Both the position numbers and the translations under genes were made by a program. Under the pieces are notes generated by a model. It had not been told where the DNA came from, made no database searches, and was given only the letters and a program-made list of their open reading frames with translations. Below, piece after piece: positions 49,009-59,272 of a DNA stretch of 64,000 bases (position 1 is the first letter of the stretch; each line of letters opens with the position of its first letter). Source of the stretch: Bacteroidales bacterium (GTDB taxonomy: Bacteria; Bacteroidota; Bacteroidia; Bacteroidales; UBA1556); the NCBI GenBank assembly GCA_023146135.1, contig JAGLCR010000007.1:1-64000 (forward strand), read 5' to 3'.

Positions 49009-49368
49009 TTATAAATACCCCAATTCCAACTGCGCCTCTTCACTCATCATTGATTTATCCCAAGGCGGCTCAAAGGTAAGTTCTACATCTGATTCAGTAA
49101 TTCCAGGCACCATGGCCACACGCTCACGAACCTCATTCAATAATGAATCGGCCACAGGACAATTAGGACTAGTTAAGGTCATAATGACGTGTCCCACAGC
49201 TTCGGGATCAACTTCTATTTCGTAAATCATTCCTAACTCATAAATATCAACCGGAATTTCTGGGTCGTAAACGGTTTTTAGGGCATTCATTATATCAGTT
49301 TCCAGCTCCGTCATTTCAGGAGGCGTAAGTTTTTTTTGTTCACTCATGGTTATTGTTTTGCAAAACAA
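49009..49368 (-). CDS. SUF system DUF59/MIP18 family protein
   Basis: 119 aa; VYDPEIPVDIYELGMIYEI; MTLTSPNCPVADSL; FEPPWDKSMMSEEAQLELGYL. Confidence 0.92.
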   Translation of the reverse strand: MFCKTITMSEQKKLTPPEMTELETDIMNALKTVYDPEIPVDIYELGMIYEIEVDPEAVGHVIMTLTSPNCPVADSLLNEVRERVAMVPGITESDVELTFEPPWDKSMMSEEAQLELGYL

Positions 49369-49409
49369 GCAGATATACTGTAATGTATATAAGCAGTGTC
49401 TATTCTTTA

Positions 49410-49838
49410 TTATCTTTGTTTTTCCTTTGTTTGATATACTAAGGCATAGAGTTTTATTTGTTTAATCATGGAGTTTAGTCCATTGGAGCGAGTGGGAGAA
49501 AGATGTTCTTTAAGTCCAATCTTTTCAAGGAATGAAAGGTCATAATCAACAATCGCAGTAGGAGTATTTCCACTTAAAACTCTTATCAATAAATAAACAA
49601 TTCCTTTGGTTATTATTGCATCACTATCGGCTTTGAAATACACCTTGCCATCATTAAACTCTGCAGTAAGCCACACTTGCGACTGGCAACCACTAATTAG
49701 GTATTTCTGCTCTTTAAATTGACTGTCCAAACCTTCAAGCTCTTGACCAAGCTCAATAATATAATTGTACTTATCGAGCCATGTATCAAACATTTCAAAC
49801 TCTTCAACAATTTCTGCTGCGCTACTCTCTATACTCAT
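49410..49838 (-). CDS. sufE: Cysteine desulfuration protein SufE
   Basis: 142 aa; KYLISGCQSQVWL; SPTRSNGLNSMIKQIK. Confidence 0.93.
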   Translation of the reverse strand: MSIESSAAEIVEEFEMFDTWLDKYNYIIELGQELEGLDSQFKEQKYLISGCQSQVWLTAEFNDGKVYFKADSDAIITKGIVYLLIRVLSGNTPTAIVDYDLSFLEKIGLKEHLSPTRSNGLNSMIKQIKLYALVYQTKEKQR

Positions 49839-49894
49839 AATATATTATTTATCTGTACTAAACTGATATATATCGATAATATTAATTAAATAAG

Positions 49895-51112
49895 CTATAT
49901 AAACATCTTTCGTACTCGATTAATAGAAGATACTAATTTATCTATCTCTTCTTTTGTATTATAAAATGCAAAAGCAGCACGTATTGTACCCGATAAACCA
50001 AATCGCTTCATTAATGGCTGAGCACAATGATTGCCTGTTCGTACAGCTATTCCCAACTGGTCTAAAATTGTTCCTGCATCATAATGATGAATATCCTCAA
50101 AGATAAAAGAAATTACAGAAGCTTTATTATCGCTGGTGCCAATTATTCTTAAATTCTCAATTTTTGATAATTGCTGAGTACCATAATCTAGCAATTCTTT
50201 TTCGTGGGCTTCAATATCTTCTATGCCTATAGCTGTGATATATTCTATTGCGGCAGCCAGTCCTAAAGCTCCACCAACATTAGGCGTGCCAGCTTCAAAC
50301 TTAAACGGTAATTCGTTGAAAGTAGTACGCTCAAAGCTTACATTCTTAATCATTTCACCACCTGTTTGATAGGGTGGTAGTTTTTCAAGCCAGCTTTCTT
50401 TTCCATAGAGAACGCCAATGCCCATAGGAGCAAATAGTTTATGACCTGAGAAAACATAGAAATCGCAATCTAGCTCTTGAACATCTACCTTTGTGTGTGA
50501 TACACCTTGGGCTCCATCTATTAATACCGGAATATTCTGACCATGAGCCAGTTCAATAATTTCCTTGATTGGGTTTATAACACCCGTTACATTGGATATA
50601 TGTGTTACTGCTATTATTTTAGTTCTATCACTTAATAACATTTTATAGCTTTCCATGTCCAAAGAGCCATCTTCCAAAACAGCTACAACCTTCAAATGGG
50701 CTCCTTTTTCTTCACATACTTGTTGCCATGGAACTATATTGGCGTGGTGCTCCATTTCTGTTACAATAATTTCGTCACCTTCAGATATGAATTTCTTAGA
50801 AAAGCTTGAAGCCACTAAATTAATGGACTCGGTAGTTCCTTTGGTAAAAATAATTTCCTTGCTATCAGCTGCATTGATAAATTTTTGAATTATTACCCGA
50901 GCTTCTTCGTGCCGACTAGTTGCCTCCTGACTTAAATAATGCACTCCACGATGAATATTACTATTCTCATTTTCGTAATAATGCTGTACACGCTCTATTA
51001 CCACATCAGGCTTTTGCGTAGTAGCACCATTATCAAAATATACCAAAGGGGAATCGTGCACCATTTGGTGTAATGCGGGAAACTCTGATCGTATTTTCTT
51101 AATATCTAGCAT
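49895..51112 (-). CDS. sufS: Cysteine desulfurase SufS
   Basis: 405 aa; FDNGATTQKP; VTEMEHHANIVPW; DFYVFSGHKLFAPMGIGVLYG; RTGNHCAQPLM. Confidence 0.96.
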   Translation of the reverse strand: MLDIKKIRSEFPALHQMVHDSPLVYFDNGATTQKPDVVIERVQHYYENENSNIHRGVHYLSQEATSRHEEARVIIQKFINAADSKEIIFTKGTTESINLVASSFSKKFISEGDEIIVTEMEHHANIVPWQQVCEEKGAHLKVVAVLEDGSLDMESYKMLLSDRTKIIAVTHISNVTGVINPIKEIIELAHGQNIPVLIDGAQGVSHTKVDVQELDCDFYVFSGHKLFAPMGIGVLYGKESWLEKLPPYQTGGEMIKNVSFERTTFNELPFKFEAGTPNVGGALGLAAAIEYITAIGIEDIEAHEKELLDYGTQQLSKIENLRIIGTSDNKASVISFIFEDIHHYDAGTILDQLGIAVRTGNHCAQPLMKRFGLSGTIRAAFAFYNTKEEIDKLVSSINRVRKMFI

Positions 51113-51167
51113 TATACTATGTTTTTCTGTAATACTGTAAATAGAATTAGTAAGGCATTCACCACTA

Positions 51168-52580
51168 TCAGACTTTACTCATATCTATTTCAAATACCAA
51201 TGGTTTATCTGGGTCAGCACACTCAATCGAGCATTGATCACATGCTGATAGCTCTCCTTTTAATCGGCGTGTTACTAAATCATGCGAATATTCTTGCACT
51301 GTTGGCAAGCTTATTTTATTTACGATTTCACCAACAAAAGCAAGCATTAATAACATTTTAGCATTGCGTTCGCAAATTCCTCTTTGCATTATATAAAACA
51401 AAGCCTCCTTGTCCAACTGCCCTACAGTAGCGCCATGACTACATTTTACATCGTCAGCATATATTTCCAAAAATGGATGTGTATCAATCTTGCTGGTATT
51501 AGTGAGCTGTATATTATGATTGTTTTGAAATGCCAGCGTTTGTTGTGCATCTTGACGAACTAAAACATGTCCATTGAAAACGGAACGTGCTTCATCATCT
51601 GCAATGCCTTTAAATGTAGTGTTGCTTGTACAATTAGATACTGCATGATCAATATATATGTGATTATCGACAAATTGCTTGCCATCAACTAAATAAAGCC
51701 CAACCACATCGGCATTTGCACCCCGTCCATTTAATAACACATTGATATCGTTTCGCACCAAGCCACCATTCAAAATCAAGGTATTACTCATTAGGCTAGA
51801 GTCAGCCTCTTGATGAAAAAACGTGTTGGTTAGAATAACCGCCTCTTCATCTTTGTTTTGCAGTTTGTAATAATCAAGCTTAGCCCCACTATCAATAAAT
51901 ACCTCTGTAACAGAGTTTATAAGGCTATTCTTAAACTCGATTGAATCGTCACAATGAACAAGTTTTAGGCGAGCATTTTTACCCAAAATCACCAGATTGC
52001 GAGCGTTTACAAATTCATGCTTTTTCGAATTGATAATATTTACCATTTGCAAAGTACGGTCTTGATCCACACCATCGGGTATATATATAAAGTAGCCATC
52101 ACTAAAAATGGCCGAGTTCAATGCAATTAAACCATTCTTCTCATTGGTTACATATTTTCCGTAATGCTTCTCAAATAGCTCGGGATACTGATGCATAGCG
52201 GCTTTAATTGAACCAACGATACACCCATTTTCATAAACCTTGGGCGACTCTTGCTTTTCAACGCACCAGCCATTTACTTGAGTATAAAGGTCTGTATCAA
52301 ACTGATTTATCTCACAGCTAAAGAAATCATGAATATTATTTTTTTCGAGCTTGCTACTTAAGTTTAGAGCGTAATCTTTGGATAAAACCTTAGTTAGATC
52401 CGTTTTCCGCCAACTCTCTAAATTGCGAGATGGAAATCCAATTTCCTTGAATATTTTTGCTGCTTTTCGACGGCGGTCTTTAACAAAATCGCTGTTAGCA
52501 CTGGCAAAAACATCGAAATGCTGCTCAAACTGATTGAGCAATTCATTTTTAAGGTTTATCGCTATTTCTTTGGTTTTCAT
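51168..52580 (-). CDS. sufD: Fe-S cluster assembly protein SufD
   Basis: 470 aa; SufBD core; DDVKCSHGATVGQLDKEALFYIMQRGI. Confidence 0.93.
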   Translation of the reverse strand: MKTKEIAINLKNELLNQFEQHFDVFASANSDFVKDRRRKAAKIFKEIGFPSRNLESWRKTDLTKVLSKDYALNLSSKLEKNNIHDFFSCEINQFDTDLYTQVNGWCVEKQESPKVYENGCIVGSIKAAMHQYPELFEKHYGKYVTNEKNGLIALNSAIFSDGYFIYIPDGVDQDRTLQMVNIINSKKHEFVNARNLVILGKNARLKLVHCDDSIEFKNSLINSVTEVFIDSGAKLDYYKLQNKDEEAVILTNTFFHQEADSSLMSNTLILNGGLVRNDINVLLNGRGANADVVGLYLVDGKQFVDNHIYIDHAVSNCTSNTTFKGIADDEARSVFNGHVLVRQDAQQTLAFQNNHNIQLTNTSKIDTHPFLEIYADDVKCSHGATVGQLDKEALFYIMQRGICERNAKMLLMLAFVGEIVNKISLPTVQEYSHDLVTRRLKGELSACDQCSIECADPDKPLVFEIDMSKV

Positions 52581-52592
52581 TTGGTATAAGTC

Positions 52593-53354
52593 TTAATTAA
52601 GCTCTTCGCCAAGTTCTTTCTTAATCCAGTCGTAGCCTTTTTCTTCAAGGACCAAAGCTAAATCTTTATCACCCGTTTTTACGATACGTCCATTATACAT
52701 AATATGCACAAAATCAGGCACAATATAATCTAATAATCGTTGATAATGCGTAATAACGACAGTAGCATTATCTGGAGATTTCAGTTTATTTACTCCATTG
52801 GCCACAACACGAAGGGCGTCAATATCTAAACCAGAATCGGTTTCGTCAAGGAACGATAATTTAGGTTCTAACATGGCCATTTGGAAAATCTCGTTTTTCT
52901 TTTTCTCTCCTCCAGAAAAACCTTCATTAACCGAGCGACCTGATAATTTGGACTGCAGCTCAACCAGTTTCTGCTTTTCTTTCATATATTTCAAAAACTC
53001 GCCTGCAGTCATGGGCTTTTCGCCACGATACTCACGGATTTCATCAATGGCAGTACGCATAAAATTGGTCATGCTTACACCCGGAATTTCAATGGGATAT
53101 TGGAAACCCAAAAACACTCCTGCTCTTGCACGGTCTTCAATGGGCATTTCCAAAAGATTTTTTCCTTCAAATAGTATTTCTCCTTCGGTAACTTCAAAAA
53201 TCTCACGACCGGCAATTACTGCTGCCAAAGTACTTTTACCTGTACCATTAGGCCCCATGATAGCATGAACTTCGCCTGCATTTACTTCTAAATCCAAAGC
53301 CTTAATAATTTCTTTCCCGTTTATACTAACGTGTAAATTTTTTATACTTAACAT
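52593..53354 (-). CDS. sufC: Fe-S cluster assembly ATPase SufC
   Basis: 253 aa; GPNGTGKSTLAAVIAG; SGGEKKKNEIFQMAMLEPKLSFLDETDSGLDIDAL. Confidence 0.97.
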   Translation of the reverse strand: MLSIKNLHVSINGKEIIKALDLEVNAGEVHAIMGPNGTGKSTLAAVIAGREIFEVTEGEILFEGKNLLEMPIEDRARAGVFLGFQYPIEIPGVSMTNFMRTAIDEIREYRGEKPMTAGEFLKYMKEKQKLVELQSKLSGRSVNEGFSGGEKKKNEIFQMAMLEPKLSFLDETDSGLDIDALRVVANGVNKLKSPDNATVVITHYQRLLDYIVPDFVHIMYNGRIVKTGDKDLALVLEEKGYDWIKKELGEELN

Positions 53355-53472
53355 TATATCCTAATTTATATTGTTTTAATGCTCATGGCATTTTTTCTTT
53401 CTATCATAATTTCAATTCCCTTATTTGCTAAGTCTGCAAAATCGCATTAATTAAGCAAAGTCGCGGCAAAGA

Positions 53473-53512
53473 GCAAAGTCGCGGTAACTGAGCGAAGTCG
53501 AAGTTAACCAAC
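53473..53512. repeat. Hairpin repeat unit GGTAACTGAGCGAAGTCGAAGTTAACC (53484-53510) next to tandem AGCAAAGTCGCGG; contains the sufB stop codon
   Basis: Same TGAGCGAAGTCGAAG core as the 4.6 and 24.5 kb repeats, with a different stem; sufB stop at 53504-53506. Confidence 0.65.
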
Positions 53513-54952
53513 ACTACCCTCCAAACTAATAGAAAGTAATTTCTGCGCCTCCGCGGCAAATTCCATGGGCAACTGATTTAAAACCTCTTTTGCGTATCCA
53601 TTTACAATCAAGCCAATAGCTTTTTCATTGGATATTCCTCGTTGCTGACAGTAGAACAATTGTTCTTCCGATATTTTGGAAGTGGTTGCCTCATGCTCCA
53701 CAATGGACGATGGATTATTGGTTTCGATATAGGGAAATGTGTGAGCCCCACATCGGTCGCCCATTAATAAAGAATCGCATTGCGAAAAATTTCTTGAATT
53801 TTCAGCACTAGAATTTATCTTTACTAGACCCCGGTAACTATTATGACTTTTTCCAGCAGATATACCTTTAGATATTATGGTACTCTTGGTGTTTTTGCCA
53901 AGATGAATCATTTTGGAACCGGTATCAGCTTGTTGAAAATTATTGGTTACTGCCACAGAGTAAAACTCCGCCACCGAATGATTACCTTTCAATATACAAG
54001 AGGGATATTTCCATGTAATGGCCGAGCCTGTTTCCACTTGGGTCCACGATATTTTTGAGTTGTCGCCCTCGCATAAACCACGTTTGGTAACGAAATTAAA
54101 TATTCCGCCTTTTCCTTCTTTATTTCCTGGGTACCAGTTTTGTACCGTTGAGTACTTTACCTCGGCATCCTTATGAGTAATAATTTCTACAATGGCAGCA
54201 TGCAATTGGTTTTCATCACGTTGTGGCGCAGTACAACCCTCCAAATAGCTCACATACGAACCCTCGTCGGCTACAATAAGTGTACGCTCAAACTGACCTG
54301 TATTTGCAGCATTGATGCGAAAGTAGGTAGACAACTCGACCGGACAACGAACTCCTTTTGGAATATAACAAAATGAACCATCGCTAAACACAGCAGAGTT
54401 TAATGCGGTGAAGTAGTTGTCTCCAATGGGAACAACGGAGCCTAAATACTTCTTTATTAGTTCAGGATGCTCTTGTACTGCTTCGCTAAACGACATAAAA
54501 ATAATACCTTGTTTTGCAAGGGTATCTGAAAAAGTTGTTTTCACAGAAACACTATCTATTACCGCATCCACAGCTACACCAGAGAGTGCTTTTTGCTCTT
54601 CAAGTGATATTCCAAGTTTGTTGAAAGTGTCTAATAATTCAGGGTCAACCTCGTCCAAGCTTTCTAATTCCTTTTTCTTCTTTGGGGCAGCATAAAAAAT
54701 AATCTCATTAAAATCTATTTCAGGAATATTCAAATGTCCCCAATCGGGCATTTCCATGGTCAGCCATTTTTTATAGGCCTTTAGACGGTATTCGAGCAAA
54801 AATTCTGGTTCATTCTTCTTTTGTGAAATCAGTCTTACGATATCTTCATTCAAGCCTTTGGGGATGAATTCCATCTCAATATCAGTAGTAAAGCCATATT
54901 TATAGTCGCTGGAGGTAAGGTCTCCAATTATTTTATCTTCGTCTTTTGCCAT
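53504..54952 (-). CDS. sufB: Fe-S cluster assembly protein SufB
   Basis: 482 aa; [65 protein letters not shown]. Confidence 0.97.
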   Translation of the reverse strand: MAKDEDKIIGDLTSSDYKYGFTTDIEMEFIPKGLNEDIVRLISQKKNEPEFLLEYRLKAYKKWLTMEMPDWGHLNIPEIDFNEIIFYAAPKKKKELESLDEVDPELLDTFNKLGISLEEQKALSGVAVDAVIDSVSVKTTFSDTLAKQGIIFMSFSEAVQEHPELIKKYLGSVVPIGDNYFTALNSAVFSDGSFCYIPKGVRCPVELSTYFRINAANTGQFERTLIVADEGSYVSYLEGCTAPQRDENQLHAAIVEIITHKDAEVKYSTVQNWYPGNKEGKGGIFNFVTKRGLCEGDNSKISWTQVETGSAITWKYPSCILKGNHSVAEFYSVAVTNNFQQADTGSKMIHLGKNTKSTIISKGISAGKSHNSYRGLVKINSSAENSRNFSQCDSLLMGDRCGAHTFPYIETNNPSSIVEHEATTSKISEEQLFYCQQRGISNEKAIGLIVNGYAKEVLNQLPMEFAAEAQKLLSISLEGSVG

Positions 54953-55275
54953 TACATCTTCTTATTTAGATTAAATTAAAATAGCACGGCAAAGGTACGA
55001 AAATGCCTTGTTAATTAGCTAGTGTTTTTATGATGATTATTGGTTTTTTATAGTAGGTAGAAGTCTAGATATGGAGGCTGTCAAACTACTGGCTGATTCA
55101 CGTCAAGGCCTCCCCACTTTTTGGCCATGGCCTACGCGCCGTAACACGGAAAAGCTAGTTCCATGAACAAGGATTTTCTAAAATGCTTCATAAATCAACA
55201 CTAATATTCACTTTGACCCAATATCATGAGAACACCACTTCAGCAGCCTAATCAACCCGTTCATGGGTTGAATAT

Positions 55276-55431
55276 GCGCCTTAGAGAAATGACGTTAAAA
55301 AAATAAGGGGATAAATCGTTAAAAGCTCAAAACTGCATGACGAACGTTAGACGTGTCTTTTACACGGCTAAAAGGAGGAGTTTTTTGTGCTTAGATTTCT
55401 TTCCTTATTTTAAGTCATTTCTCGTCAGCGC
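55276..55431. repeat. Long imperfect inverted repeat in the sufB-upstream intergenic region
   Basis: GCGCCTTAGAGAAATGACGTTAAAAAAATAAGG (55276-55308) versus reverse complement of CCTTATTTTAAGTCATTTCTCGTCAGCGC (55403-55431); preceded by hairpin CAACCC-N6-GGGTTG (55253-55270). Confidence 0.7.
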
Positions 55432-55445
55432 AAGCTTTTTTGTTA

Positions 55446-55463
55446 CTTTTTCAGCTGAAAAAG
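55446..55463. repeat. 18-nt perfect palindrome CTTTTTCAGCTGAAAAAG
   Basis: Shares TTACTTTTTCARCTGAAAAAG with 22510-22533. Confidence 0.7.
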
Positions 55464-55539
55464 AAAAGAAGAAAAACCACTTAAATAATTATAACGAATT
55501 AAAATAATAATTAAAAAAAAGCTTTTCTTATTCAAATAT

Positions 55540-56028
55540 TTAATCTTGTTCCACATCTGCTAACCCATCCAAAAATGGAATTAACTCATCTAATAAATCG
55601 TTGAAAATGGAATCAATTTCCTCAATTTTAAAATCCTTAAAATAGCCTAACTGTTGATCCTTATTATATCTTGTATATAACCATTTATTAGCACCTCTAA
55701 GTTTTACATATTTTCGATTCTCATTTTCAATCCAAGCAAAAGGGATGGGGCCTTTCCTATTATCATACCCCCAATCAATACCAATACCAACAGAAAATTT
55801 TCTATCATTAATTTCGCCCCCTATCCTAGATGTTAAATACAAGCCATTACCCCAATTCTTGAAGAATATTGAGTCAGCGCTAACAATTAATTTACCATAG
55901 TTTTCCCTATCAGAAATAGTTGAAATCAAGATTGATTTAATTTCATCTCGAAAATGCCAATAAACATCATGAGCCTCTTTGTATTTATAGATCCCTGTAT
56001 TTAAAAAATCATTTCTTTCTTTGTTCAT
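55540..56028 (-). CDS. Uncharacterised 162-aa protein, second gene of a coupled pair
   Basis: ORF with start overlapping the upstream stop (ATGA); acidic C-terminus DLLDELIPFLDGLADVEQD; no recognised domain. Confidence 0.65.
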   Translation of the reverse strand: MNKERNDFLNTGIYKYKEAHDVYWHFRDEIKSILISTISDRENYGKLIVSADSIFFKNWGNGLYLTSRIGGEINDRKFSVGIGIDWGYDNRKGPIPFAWIENENRKYVKLRGANKWLYTRYNKDQQLGYFKDFKIEEIDSIFNDLLDELIPFLDGLADVEQD

Positions 56029-56828
56029 AATTCTAAGGACTTTTTTAGTATTTCTATCTTATCACTTATGTTTACAGGCATTCTACTCAAATTCCAATAA
56101 TTGTCAAAACCCAATAGTTTTTGTTCAATAATTCCAATGAAAGAATAAGCCCATACTTTCCAAACTATATTTTCATCTTTAAAAAGCGACTGCCGTAGAG
56201 TAATCGTGATTTGCTTCCATGTTAAATAGGAAACTTGTTGATTTGTATCATTCAATTCAATAATCCTTAACCAATCACTAACTTGATTTGGAAGAAGAAG
56301 AATATAATTGCTCCAATCATTATCACTCACATTGAAACATTTCTGAAAACTTTCACTAGCCTGGAATGTTTTCAATAAATTTGGATCACCAATTTTAATT
56401 TCAAAATGTGTTTGTTTAATTTTGTTCCATTCAATAATAATATCTGCTCGATACCCACTAGTAATATCACTTACCTCTCTTAGTACCTTAGCTGGTTTAG
56501 CATAATCATTTTGTTGAAAGCCTTCTATTTTGAATACGGATTCAGCAAAATATCCAGTTGATGATTTCTCAATTAAATATGCAAGCCAATCTGCCCAATC
56601 TTCCTCACGAGCCAATCGCAAAGGTCGAAAAGAACTCCAATCACTATTTGTTGGGTCTCCACCTAGATAAGATAACTTTTGATTCCACTGCTCCAGTAGT
56701 AATAGATATTCCTCATTCCTTTTATTAATAGCGGCCTTAAAAAGAGAATTAAGTTGACCAAAACTAGACCAGTCATTGGAGTCATTTTCAAACCATTCCC
56801 AATCACTATATATTTCCCAACTCATCAT
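56025..56828 (-). CDS. PD-(D/E)XK nuclease-like protein
   Basis: 267 aa; RADIIIEWNKIKQTHFEIKIGD fits D-(Xn)-ExK; REEDWADWLAYLIEKS upstream helix. Confidence 0.6.
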   Translation of the reverse strand: MMSWEIYSDWEWFENDSNDWSSFGQLNSLFKAAINKRNEEYLLLLEQWNQKLSYLGGDPTNSDWSSFRPLRLAREEDWADWLAYLIEKSSTGYFAESVFKIEGFQQNDYAKPAKVLREVSDITSGYRADIIIEWNKIKQTHFEIKIGDPNLLKTFQASESFQKCFNVSDNDWSNYILLLPNQVSDWLRIIELNDTNQQVSYLTWKQITITLRQSLFKDENIVWKVWAYSFIGIIEQKLLGFDNYWNLSRMPVNISDKIEILKKSLEL

Positions 56829-56843
56829 AATTATAGTAATACT

Positions 56844-57188
56844 TTATGACTCTCTAATCTGCTCTTTCAAATCCACCAAAAAAGAACGCACGTTCTCCAG
56901 TGACTTTACGATCTCTATTTGGTTGATAGTATCTTCTGGATTATCTTTGAGTTTGTCTTTTGCCCCTTGCAATGTAAAACCACGCTCTTTTACCAAATGA
57001 TAGATAATAAAGAAGTTATCTACGTCTTTTTCAGTAAATAATCGATTTCCCTTTTTGTTTTTCTTGGGTTTGATAATATCAAATTCCTTTTCCCAAAACC
57101 GAATAAGTGAGGTATTAACTTCAAAAATATCTGCTACTTCACCAATGGTGTAATAGAGTTTTTTAATTACTGGTTTTTTGTATGGCAT
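56844..57188 (-). CDS. MerR-family transcriptional regulator
   Basis: 114 aa; LYYTIGEVADIFEVNTSLIRFWEKEFDIIKPKKNKKGNRLFTEKDVDNF. Confidence 0.9.
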   Translation of the reverse strand: MPYKKPVIKKLYYTIGEVADIFEVNTSLIRFWEKEFDIIKPKKNKKGNRLFTEKDVDNFFIIYHLVKERGFTLQGAKDKLKDNPEDTINQIEIVKSLENVRSFLVDLKEQIRES

Positions 57189-57289
57189 TGCTTCCCTTTT
57201 TGTGTTCAGAATAATCGATTGTAAAAATAAGGTTTTTTATTTATTGTTTCCATAGATTTTTCTCCAGAGTAAACGAATCTTAATTTTTT

Positions 57290-58366
57290 CTATTTCAACA
57301 CTTCCACGTCCAAGTAAATTGGTAAATGGTCGCTAAACCCTCCATGATATTTTCTTCCAATATAGGTGCGAAAGGGAATATCAAGCCCTGATTCATTTTG
57401 TTCCAATAGAAAAGAGGCCTTGAAAACATAGGCTTTAGAATTCCGTAAACAGATTCTTCGTTTTGCTTGAAAAAGCTCTCGACTAACGACAAACTGGTCA
57501 ATATAATTCCATTCGGCACCGGTGGGTCCTTTATAAAAATGACTTCCTTTTCCTGCTTTCGACAAAGGCAACATTAAATTGAAAAGGGTGTTATTGGAAG
57601 AGGAGTCTGGCAATACTGCTTTAAGTCCAATTATTAAACTCTCTTCGTCAGGAGCATCATTCAAATCCCCCATTATTATAATTTTAGCATTGGAGTTAAT
57701 GCTTATTATTGAGTCTGTTAACTTGCGTATTTGCTGTGCTACATATACTCGTTTAGGAATGGTAACAAAGGCTCCCCCGTACTTCGATGGCCAGTGGGTA
57801 ACTACAAAATGAATGGTGTCGGCATCGAGCAAGACTCCTTTTACATATAAAATATCGCGTGTTCGAGAGGTGGTATCAAAAGGAAAACGAATGCTAATTG
57901 CTGAATCAAAAAGTAATATGAACTTTTCTCTTCGATATAAAAAAACTACATCAATTCCTCGACGGTCGGGTGATTCGTGGTGAACAGTCTGATAATTAGT
58001 AGATTTAAGCTGCGTATTATAACATAGGTTTATAAGGGTATGTTTATTTTCAATCTCTGCCAGTCCTACAATAGCAGGCATTTCCCATCCGCCCACTGCG
58101 GTAATCACTTGAGCAATTTTCTTTTGTTTATTCCAATATTTATTTTTATCCCATCGGTAATCCCCTTCGGGTAAAAACTGTTGATCATATTTTAAAGTAT
58201 CGTGCTTTGTATCAAACAGATTTTCCACATTATAAAACATAATCCGCGCAGCTTTTCGTCCACGAGGATTATCATCAAAGTCCGTTAATAACCGCGTATT
58301 AGCACTTTGAGCAAAGCTGATAAAACCTAAAACTAAAAATAATAAAGAAATAATTAGAGAGTTCAT
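57290..58366 (-). CDS. Endonuclease/exonuclease/phosphatase-fold protein with signal peptide
   Basis: 358 aa; RIMFYNVENLFD; GLAEIENKHTL; IIIMGDLNDAPDE; FSDHLPIYLDVE. Confidence 0.88.
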   Translation of the reverse strand: MNSLIISLLFLVLGFISFAQSANTRLLTDFDDNPRGRKAARIMFYNVENLFDTKHDTLKYDQQFLPEGDYRWDKNKYWNKQKKIAQVITAVGGWEMPAIVGLAEIENKHTLINLCYNTQLKSTNYQTVHHESPDRRGIDVVFLYRREKFILLFDSAISIRFPFDTTSRTRDILYVKGVLLDADTIHFVVTHWPSKYGGAFVTIPKRVYVAQQIRKLTDSIISINSNAKIIIMGDLNDAPDEESLIIGLKAVLPDSSSNNTLFNLMLPLSKAGKGSHFYKGPTGAEWNYIDQFVVSRELFQAKRRICLRNSKAYVFKASFLLEQNESGLDIPFRTYIGRKYHGGFSDHLPIYLDVEVLK

Positions 58367-58381
58367 AGTGGCTATGTATAG

Positions 58382-59272
58382 CTATACTTTTAAGCTTGCT
58401 TCATAATTATCGAGAGTAATGGCGGCCTGCATACGTCCATATTCTATAAGTTCATCGGCACGGTAAAAATCGAAAGTATCGGCAGCTCGAAACGAAATTG
58501 GAATATTAATATCAGGAGCATGATGCTGTAATGCTAGCTCATTCAGCTGGTTATGCATTACATTAATGGTTTGAGTTACGAGCTTAAAGTAGCTCCAGTT
58601 TTTATGAGTATCCTTTTTTGTATTGTTGTTATAGTATTTATTAAAAATACGTTTAGCCGATGCAAAAGCGGAAATCTCATTTGTTTTTTGGTCATTCTTT
58701 TTCAGATTAGGAGCGTGGTAAGGTATTTTTGCCCCCAAGTCGATAGACACCAAAATATCATTTGGCAATCTCCGTACACGATTCATTGGCAATGGGTTAA
58801 GCACACCACCGTCCACGAGCATTTCGCCATTATGCATAAAAGGGGTAATCACAGTAGGATAGGCAGTACTTGCGCGCATTGCATCAATTAGGCTTCCCGA
58901 ATCAAAAATATGCTCTTGCTCTTTCTGCATATTTGTGGCAATAATTTTCAAATCAATTTCAAAATCTTCAATATTAGGATCGTTAAATATTTTACGGATA
59001 TGATTAAAAACACGTTCTGCTTTTACAAATCCCAAGCTGAAAGTAAAATCAAGGAGTTGAAATACCGCTGATTTATCAAGGCTTTTCATCCATTCAGATA
59101 AATCATTAAGATGACCGCTAGCATATGCTCCGCCAATTACTGAGCCCATTGAACTACTAGCAATAGAATGAATTTTATACCCTCTTCTTTCCAGTTCTTC
59201 AATGGCTCCAATCTGTGCCAAGCCCCTAGCACCACCACTGGCTAGTACTAATGCTACGCTTTTACTCATCAC
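58382..59272 (-). CDS. Patatin-like phospholipase
   Basis: 296 aa; LASGGARGLAQIGAIEELE; IASSSMGSVIGGAYASG; LVDGGVLNPLP. Confidence 0.92.
   Translation of the reverse strand: MMSKSVALVLASGGARGLAQIGAIEELERRGYKIHSIASSSMGSVIGGAYASGHLNDLSEWMKSLDKSAVFQLLDFTFSLGFVKAERVFNHIRKIFNDPNIEDFEIDLKIIATNMQKEQEHIFDSGSLIDAMRASTAYPTVITPFMHNGEMLVDGGVLNPLPMNRVRRLPNDILVSIDLGAKIPYHAPNLKKNDQKTNEISAFASAKRIFNKYYNNNTKKDTHKNWSYFKLVTQTINVMHNQLNELALQHHAPDINIPISFRAADTFDFYRADELIEYGRMQAAITLDNYEASLKV

Noticed and set aside
52798-53268. 156-aa + strand ORF antisense to sufC
   Set aside because: Lies entirely within the strongly supported sufC gene; composition is that expected of an antisense shadow; no motif recognised.
49009-54952. 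Suf operon as a novel system
   Set aside because: Gene set and order (sufB-C-D-S-E-DUF59) are recognisable housekeeping Fe-S assembly; nothing unusual apart from the repeat at the sufB stop codon.
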